Of a stretch of DNA of 64,000 nucleotides, positions 57,215 to 64,000 are shown in pieces. The number at the start of each line of letters is the position of its first letter. Positions within the stretch are counted from its first letter, which is position 1. The stretch lies in contig NC_091275.1 in assembly GCF_042100115.1 (NCBI RefSeq), positions 2,480,001 through 2,544,000 on the forward strand, in the 5' to 3' direction. The notes beneath the pieces were generated by a model. The model had not been told where the DNA came from, searched no databases, and saw only the letters and a program-made list of their open reading frames with translations. Source of the DNA: Alternaria dauci. Its lineage: Eukaryota; Ascomycota; Dothideomycetes; Pleosporales; Pleosporaceae. The position numbers and the translations under genes were made by a program.

Positions 57215-60200
57215 TCACCAAGCAATCTTTGCAAGCAGGCCGTTGGGCCATCGGCGCACGCAAAACTTTCTTGCCTCATCGATCATGAGCAATCCCATGC
57301 CAAAAGCAGCCGGAAGGAACCAGTGCTCGACGGATATCGTCCTCGTGTCGATAGTGTCCTGAAGAGATGGAATATAGCAGAAAATGAAGACAACAACAAT
57401 GGCGAAGACCATTGCAGGGAAGAGTGACCAGTTCTGAGTCGCTTTGTTAAAGATCGGCGGCTGCTGGAAGATGCTGAGCCTACGGGTGCGAGTAGCAAGT
57501 AGGTTGAATATTTGCCTGCCAGTTATGTCAGCCGGTTCTAAACATCACTTGCTCGTTCAAACCTACATGATTACCAGTGTAACGAAGTAGACACTGGAGG
57601 CCTGGTTCGCGATTTCCGTGACATAGTCCGGATCGTACTGTTCGTCATACACACCAAACTTCAGCCACATTGCCGTGAATGGAACTCCTTTGCGCTCCAT
57701 ATACCAAAAACTCATGGTAAAGGCTAGAAAGCACTCCAGCAGACCGACGACGAAGTAGGCATGAAAAATGAGTCGGGCGTTGACCAGTCGGTCTTTCTTG
57801 GGGTTGCGGGGAGGCCGAAGCATCAAATCGGCCTCTGGCTTTTCATAGGCAAGAGTGATAGCGGCGGCACAGTCGGTGAGACAGCAAATAATGATCTGAA
57901 TAGCGTTAGCTTACCAGCATTCGTCATCAAAAGGAGAAGTGCTTACCATGAGAAAAGACGACAGGATTTGCGGAATTCCGAATGCGACATTGGTAACGAC
58001 CGGCCACAGCTCACTGAAGCTACCTGCGGGAAGCAAGTAAACAATGGTCTTCTTGAGATTGTCGTAGACGAGTCTGCCGTATTGAACAGCCTCAATGATG
58101 GCGGCGAATGAGTCGAGAAGAACCATGTCAGCAGCTTCAATGGCGATGTCCGAACCACTACCCATGGCGATACCAATGTCTGCGGCTTTCAGCGATGGAG
58201 CATCGTTGACACCATCACCCGTCATACCGACAATGTTATCACGGGCCTGGAATTCCTTGACGATACGAAGCTTCTGTTCAGGAGTCGTCCTCGCGAACAC
58301 AATCTCCTGATACAGGCAGAGTTGATCCCACTGCGCCTCGTTCAGGGTAATGAGTTCTGGCCCACTCAAGACAATCGACTGTTTCGTAGTGCCAATCTTT
58401 CCACCTCGATCAAGAGCGCTGATGTCGTCTACCAATGCAGAGTTCGAAATGATGCCGCACTCTTCGGCGATCGCCTGGGCCGTGAGTTTGAAATCACCAG
58501 TCACCATGAAGATTCGGATGGAAGCTCCTCGAAGAACACGCACTACCTCTGGGATCTCGTTGCGGGGGGGATCAACGATACCAACGATGCCGACAAACGT
58601 AAGACCCTCCCGGGCCGCGACCATCACTTCTTTCTCAGGATGGCTGGAAAATGGCACAATGGTCGGCTTACGAGCGAGGAGTATGACGCGCTTGCCCTGG
58701 CGGGACCAACTGTCTTTGACGGTTTCGATACGAAGGCGTTGGGCGTCGGTAAGCTCCACTTCTTCTCCTTTGTCGTTGAGGAGAAGGTCGCATCGAGGCA
58801 GGAGGATATCAGGAGCTCCCTTGACCATGAGAGTGGCATTGTTGCTCGTTGATGTCTGGCTGGCAGGTGTCATAATTCGGACCATGAACTTGTTCTTGCT
58901 GTTGAACGCGATCTCGAAAACCTTTTTCCAGTCGCGACGTAACTCAGCCACTGAGCCGAGGGTTTCAGAAAGTCGAAGTATCGCTTGGTCTGTGGCATCG
59001 CCGTTGATCTTGCGTTCCGCGATAGGCAAATGTGACGTAGCAGCGTCAAATTCACCAGAATTGCAGAGGCCACCGAGGATACGGACGTGGTCCATGATGC
59101 TTTGCTTAGGTTTAGAAAGCACCGCGAGGTTCTTCTCAGACCGAAACACCGCCATCATGTCGCGCGCGGCATCCGTGGTATACTCTTCGCCCGCTGCATA
59201 GATGTCCGTGGCCACCATCTTGTTCTTGGTCAACGTTCCAGTCTTGTCAGAACAGATCACTGAAACGGAGCCCAGTGTTTCGACAGTCTTGAGCGATTTG
59301 CAGAGAATCTTGTTTTTGCGCATGATGTTGGCAACAATGGTCAGGCTCGTCGTAAGTGCAATCGGTAAGCCTTCGGGAATGACTAGAAAGAAGCAGTGAA
59401 GTCAGCACACGTATGATGGATGTACGGATTGGTAGTGTGTTACATGCAACAGCGCAAGACACACAACTGACGATGAGAAGAGGCACGTCGATCCAAGTGG
59501 GATGAGATTTCCTCAACCATGCTGCCCTGAAACGCGTAAGTACAGATTCTTCAATTCGTAAAGAGCTAAGCATAGACATGTCGCTCTAGACCAACCACAA
59601 ACATACCAGAGAACAACGATGAGAATCACGACTGTGGTGATGAAGAGTGAGATGATGAGCACAAAACGCAGGATCTCCTTTTGCAATGGTGTCATGCCTG
59701 TCTTTGGGTCCGAGGTAAGCTTTGCGATGCGACCGAAGATGGTGTTGTCGCCAGTGGCAACGCACACACCCAAGCAGGAGCCTGAAATGCAGTGTGTTCC
59801 TTGCAAACCGATGTTGTTGGTCTCGAGATAGTTGTCTTCAGTTGCTTCGACGGTACCTATGACAGGCTCGGATTCACCTGATGTATGTTAGGCTTTGTAC
59901 CTAGGTTTTACACGTAATACTGACCAGTAAGGATTGCGCGGTCGAACATGGCATCACTGGAGATGTCGACGAAACGAACATCTGCAGGCAGCTTGTTGCC
60001 CTGCTTGATAACAATGACATCGCCAGGTACCAGGTCCAATGCTGAAATGCTGGCATGTGATCCGTTGCGCATAACGATGCACTGATCAGGCAGCATGGTT
60101 CCGATGGATGCCATCACCCTACTTGTCGACCAATCTTGCCATGCATTGAAGGCAGCTTGTATAAGCCAGACAGCAAGCAACACACATGCAAGTGCCAAGT

Positions 60201-60860
60201 TGGCAACCGCTGGCGGGTGACCAAGAGGCTTCCACGCGATGAACACCAGTATACCGGCAATCACGAGGATGCTACCAAAGCCACCGAAGAAATAACCTAT
60301 GAGCTTCCAAAGCAGACCCGAGGGTGGAGGTGTCATTTTGTTCTGGCCATGTTCGTTGAGGCGACGCTTTGTCTGATCTTCGGAAAGTCCCTGCTCGATA
60401 TCGACAGAGAGGCGACGACACAGCTCGTGGACGGCGAGTGTATGCCATTCGAGGTCAGCTAGATCTACAACGACATGTTTAGTACTAATAGGTGTGCTAT
60501 GCATGAGTGAACTTACCAACGGCAGCCTTCTCTTTGGCTTTTTTCACTTCGAACTGTTTCTTATGCTGACCCTCATCGATCTCAATGGAAAGCGTGCGGT
60601 CTGGGTATCAATTGGGAAGGTCAGAACTTGTCTCACAGGCGGTCCATCTGGAGGCATCTCTTACAAGTGATAGGCAGCGCAGTCTCGGGCTGGACAGTAC
60701 GAGCTCCTCCAGCACTGCGGATGGAGAGACTGCCCACACTGGACCGTCGTGACAGGTTACGCTCATGATGACGTTCGTGCGTCACATATCCGTCTTCTTC
60801 CTCAGGAAGGCGGAGCTCTCCGAAACGGACGCGAGGTGCCGCCTTCTCTTCCTGATCCAT
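57215..60860 (-). CDS. P-type ATPase, type IIC-like (Na+/K+-ATPase alpha-like)
   Basis: Eight exons, 60860-60665, 60600-60517, 60464-59925, 59877-59607, 59526-59444, 59382-57947, 57895-57567 and 57515-57215, join to 1079 aa. P-type hallmarks are TGES (rebuilt across exons 3/4), IPEGLP in M4, the phosphorylation site CSDKTGTLT, the KGAP nucleotide motif, and TGDGVNDAPSLKAADIG. The IIC-type features are VETLGS before the phosphorylation site, ISLAYE-like ITLAYE after M6, the ATRTRRLSIFQQ block and the C-terminus WFLPAAFGMGLLMIDEARKF. The Arg-rich N-terminus contains RRSS-type sites. It is probably a cation pump of plasma or internal membranes, but its ion selectivity is uncertain: several M5/M6 ion-binding positions differ from animal Na,K-ATPase. 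No separate beta subunit gene is in the window. Confidence 0.9.
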
Positions 60861-62715
60861 GGACAGACGTGTCGCTGTCGTGGGCTAGACACCAAATGAA
60901 GCACCACAAGGAATGTGCGGAAAAGAGGTAGAAAGCGAGAAGAGAGGTAGCACAAGACTCATGGATGCATGAACGGCGACTTATACTTTGACGAGTGGGA
61001 AGATCATTTGCCGTCATGACAGGCAGCGCGGCTCTGGCAGCTCTGGCAACGCGTCAAACACGTGCTCGTTCGCTCTGGGAGGCGTTTCTAGCACGTAAGA
61101 GATCCTCGGAAAGCTGAGCTACATGAAATTACACCAAAAATGTGGTACTAGAGCTTTCACCTCTTTGTCATAATTGAGTTGAAGCGATTCGACGCACAAA
61201 TACCTCATACAATCCAAGACAAGACCAGGGTGCTGCAACAGGTAAATCGCGGCCGTCAGAGGTATCCCGCCGAAGCTTTTCCCACGTGAGCATGATAATC
61301 CGTTGGCGGTGGTGTTGTTCGGGACCGTTGATGGTTAGCCGTGAGCGATTTTCGAACACGTACACAGCCACGCTGCGATGCAAGAAATCAGGCTTCTGCC
61401 GGTTCAGCCTATGACCATGCGCGATTTTCGACCTCACCCTCCCTTGAATGTAGTCATCTCGTTTCAAAAGAAAGGGGCATGGCTTTCCTGGCGCTTTAGT
61501 GAAGTTTTGCAGTGGTGAGCGACTGCCTGTTGAAGCAACCCGGGTTTGTGGGCCCTCTGAAGTCCCACCGGCATGTTCATGTTCCAATAACAGCGTCGTA
61601 TCGGGGGTCGCGCGAACGAGCATTGCAGGCGTGTTTCGAGTGAACTTGACGGCAATGTGGGGGACGATGGAATTTGTTTTCGCATTCGCTTAGGCCGTCT
61701 ACGTGTGTCTACATGCTGAGTTTCGAGCCCCAGAAAATCACCGTGAGTGCACGTGGATGGCCGTTCATGCAGGCAAGGTTCGTCGCGAAAATATGTGCAA
61801 AGCCATCAAGTTCATTGAGAGGTGGCACCTCAGGCAGAGTTGTGGGTGGTAACAGAGGATGCCCGCTCATGGAAAGGGGCGGCTTCTCCAAGCTTCCAAG
61901 GTTGTCTGTGCGCAACGAAGTTCCCCCGAGCCAAGAGACGCCGACCTGGAGCACGCGAAGCTTACCACCACGTATGAAATCCCCCTCGCAATGAACACCC
62001 ACCACACAAATGTACAGTCACAGACCACGAGCATGTCAGACTGGCTTTCGGAGCTGTTGGATTGGTGTATGGCTATGGTTTTGTTTCGCTGGAGCCTGTC
62101 ATCTGGGTCACCGCTGTACCGTGGTGCTCGGCGTGGTATTGTGGGTGTCGTGAAACCGACGAGTCGAGGTATTCGTGCGCAAGTATATGAAGCTGCCTGG
62201 TGTTGCTGGTGTATTGCTTTTTCAAGCACAATATCACAATGGCAGCTCTACAGCTAATGGGACAGTCACAGCCCAATGCAGATGCTCAGTCCGCCACCTC
62301 GGAACGGCATAGATATGTTCATTGTGATTGTAGGTGTATTCTTTGGGAGCGACTCTCAGGTGCTGCAGTGAGGACATACACATCTAGATGAGCCCTACAT
62401 CTTTATAAATTCGTTGGAACTAGATCCGGCTCTTTGCTTTCAGTTCACCTGATTGTAGGGTCTTGTTATGGGCAGAGGACCTTTTGGTGTGTGTGATACG
62501 CGTTCAACATTCAATGAAAGTGCATATCCGCGATACACGCATGGACTTGTACTATTCCACCCTTGCGACTTCCATATGGTTACTACCAACTACAACACTC
62601 ATACTGTGTAGACTCTGTGAGAACACACGGTCCAAAGTATTCCAACCTCATTAGCCGCCGTAGCTGGCCGTCGGAGTCCACAAGCAGCAATACCTTGATC
62701 GTTCCAACTCCACTC
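60861..62715. other. Gene-poor stretch, 1.9 kb
   Basis: Promoter side of the ATPase gene and upstream of the last gene fragment. Overlapping frames on both strands (61168-62257) show no conserved content. No gene is supported. Confidence 0.5.
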
Positions 62716-63330
62716 ATGGTATGTATACGACAGACCTCACGGTTCTAGTTATAATCTGAATGATTGCAGTAGCCCTATCCATCTTCATTGTCTCCAGTAG
62801 CTGCCGACGAGCTCAAAAACCCCAACGTCGCCGCTGCGGATGTCCCTCTACCGACGCCCGCAGGCACAAACCACCCTCGTCCTACATTCGTCGATCTGCC
62901 CGAGATACACATGGAGATACTCAAACATATACTCGTCGAGGAGGTAGAGCTTCTCCCGCATAACACAAAGTATGTGGGCGGTGAGCCCAAGCTGGAGAGA
63001 CCGACACGAGGCTACTACAAGTCTGCCGCAAGGTACGAGTCCAAGTTTCTCAAGCCACTGGCTGAGGCTCTGAGGATAAGCTTGGTGGCGAAGCTGCTGC
63101 CGCCAGTCGTGCGAGAAGTATTCTTTGGACAAAACTGTTTCGACTTGGGGACGTACCAGAAGTGGACAAGAGGCGTTCATCCAAATCTCCAGGTTCTCAT
63201 CCGCGACATTAAGATCAGTCTTGCGGCATTCTCGCCAATTGTTCCTTCGTGCAGGAATGTGAAAGACGTCTTCTACGCCAAATTGTACCTAGGTAGATCA
63301 GAAGGCTATATGCAGCAGTCCACGATTTAG
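62716..63330 (+). CDS. Short F-box-family-like protein, gene model uncertain
   Basis: A frame of about 186 aa with PTFVDLPEIHMEILKHILVE near residue 40, resembling the F-box-like start of small fungal proteins of this kind. It continues YYKSAARYESKFLKPLAEAL and FDLGTYQKWTRGV. The frame at 62788 begins with TTG, not ATG. The best model uses an exon holding just ATG (62716-62718), a 54-nt GT-AG intron and exon 62773-63330, giving MPYPSSLSPVAADELKN. The intron acceptor is a tandem CAGTAG; only the second keeps the frame, because the first makes a stop directly after Met. The protein stops at GYMQQSTI; relatives are longer, so a 3' intron or truncation is possible. Confidence 0.5.
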
Positions 63331-64000
63331 AGTTCGACAGCTGCTACCTTAGGTAATCTGCAGGAGCAATTGAGGGCCGAAACACCTCCTCGGGAACAAA
63401 TATTCCGCAGTGCTCCTGAAGTTCGTGCTCTAAGTCGAAGGCGCGTCACTGGGGAAGCAACTGTCAGACTCATGCATATCGATCAGCACTTTGCTCTGAG
63501 TTAGCTCTTGGCGAAAGTAGCCTGGCTTAAACATGCCATCAAGCAGACCTCGGGAACTATGGGTATGAAGTCGCCGGAAATGGATCGTGACATTTCATCG
63601 ACTACGGTTAGACAACATCTCCTCTTCCTCTAGAATACCTTCAAGTGCCGACTTTACCCCAATAAGATGCCACATGTTGACCAGAGACCTTTGTCGTAAT
63701 GCCATGGTCCAAAATGTCACTGTCGATCTCTTCTTGTATGGTACATCTCGCGAAAACCTCGACACCGGCGTGTTTATGCCTCAGCGCTTCCTCTGACTGG
63801 TAGATTTTCGATGTTCCTCCCCTCTCACCATCACTCCCTTAATCCTCTTCGAGCATCGCCTAGGTGACCGTTCGCTAAGGACGCTAGCCCGCTCGCAGTC
63901 TTGGCGGGAAGGTCAAAATGCACAACAACTCTGTCTCACTTCCCCTCTCTTAAGCAAGCCAGAGCCACATAGACACCAGTATGCAGTTTACTACCCCCCA
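63331..64000. other. Intergenic / window end
   Basis: No gene is supported. It could hold a further exon of the F-box-like gene; none was convincing. Confidence 0.4.

Noticed and set aside
58350..59201. 283-codon plus-strand frame opposite the ATPase.
   Set aside because: Antisense shadow of the highly coding ATPase exon.

Overview
This 64 kb window is from a filamentous ascomycete, most likely a Dothideomycete of the order Pleosporales (inferred from gene content and intron style; no search was run). Its genes are separate, with short spliceosomal introns of about 50-90 nt. These introns have GT-AG ends, and most show a CTAAC-type branch site shortly before the acceptor. Exon joins were worked out by hand from reading frame, splice sites and family alignment. 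No CRISPR array, operon, rRNA or intact transposon was seen.

Layout, left to right: the end of a lipoate-protein octanoyltransferase gene (2-403, +); a PHO84-type phosphate transporter (951-3028, -); a gene-poor 1.9 kb stretch; ribosomal protein L37 (4965-5439, +); an F-box protein (6118-8720, -); a GNAT acetyltransferase (9043-9540, -); about 3 kb without a supportable gene; a cytochrome P450 (12488-14546, +); an MFS transporter (15285-17107, +); a large TPP1/Tpz1-like shelterin candidate (17606-21132, -) divergent from the FAB1 PtdIns3P 5-kinase (21779-28945, +); a 6-phosphogluconate-dehydrogenase-like oxidoreductase (29089-30015, -); tRNA-Gly(TCC); a secreted LysM protein (30772-31384, -); a MARVEL-like membrane protein; a class-C beta-lactamase-fold hydrolase; GPI transamidase subunit PIG-S/Gpi17; a DJ-1/PfpI-family protein; a two-domain chromate transporter; an interrupted tRNA-Pro(AGG) gene; a small Ser/Tyr-rich protein gene; PRP17; cornichon/ERV14; methionine aminopeptidase 1 divergent from kynurenine 3-monooxygenase; a secreted CDH-type cytochrome; a secreted DUF1996 protein; a Na+/K+-ATPase-like P-type ATPase; and an F-box-family-like fragment at the right end.

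The main discovery is the tRNA-Pro(AGG) gene at 41931-42140. Removing one canonical anticodon-loop intron (33 nt) and two further insertions in the D-arm half (51 and 54 nt) leaves exactly 72 nt that fold into a complete tRNA-Pro with every expected pair. Both extra insertions look like this genome's spliceosomal pre-mRNA introns (GT...CTAAC...CAG), and between them lies a 10-nt exon. If confirmed, this nuclear tRNA would need both the spliceosome and the tRNA splicing endonuclease to mature.

Most other genes are core housekeeping functions: lipoylation, phosphate uptake, translation, splicing, ER export, N-terminal Met removal, GPI anchoring, endosomal phosphoinositide signalling, telomere capping and NAD synthesis. 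They are mixed with accessory or secreted functions (P450, LysM protein, CDH cytochrome, DUF1996). There is no convincing biosynthetic cluster.
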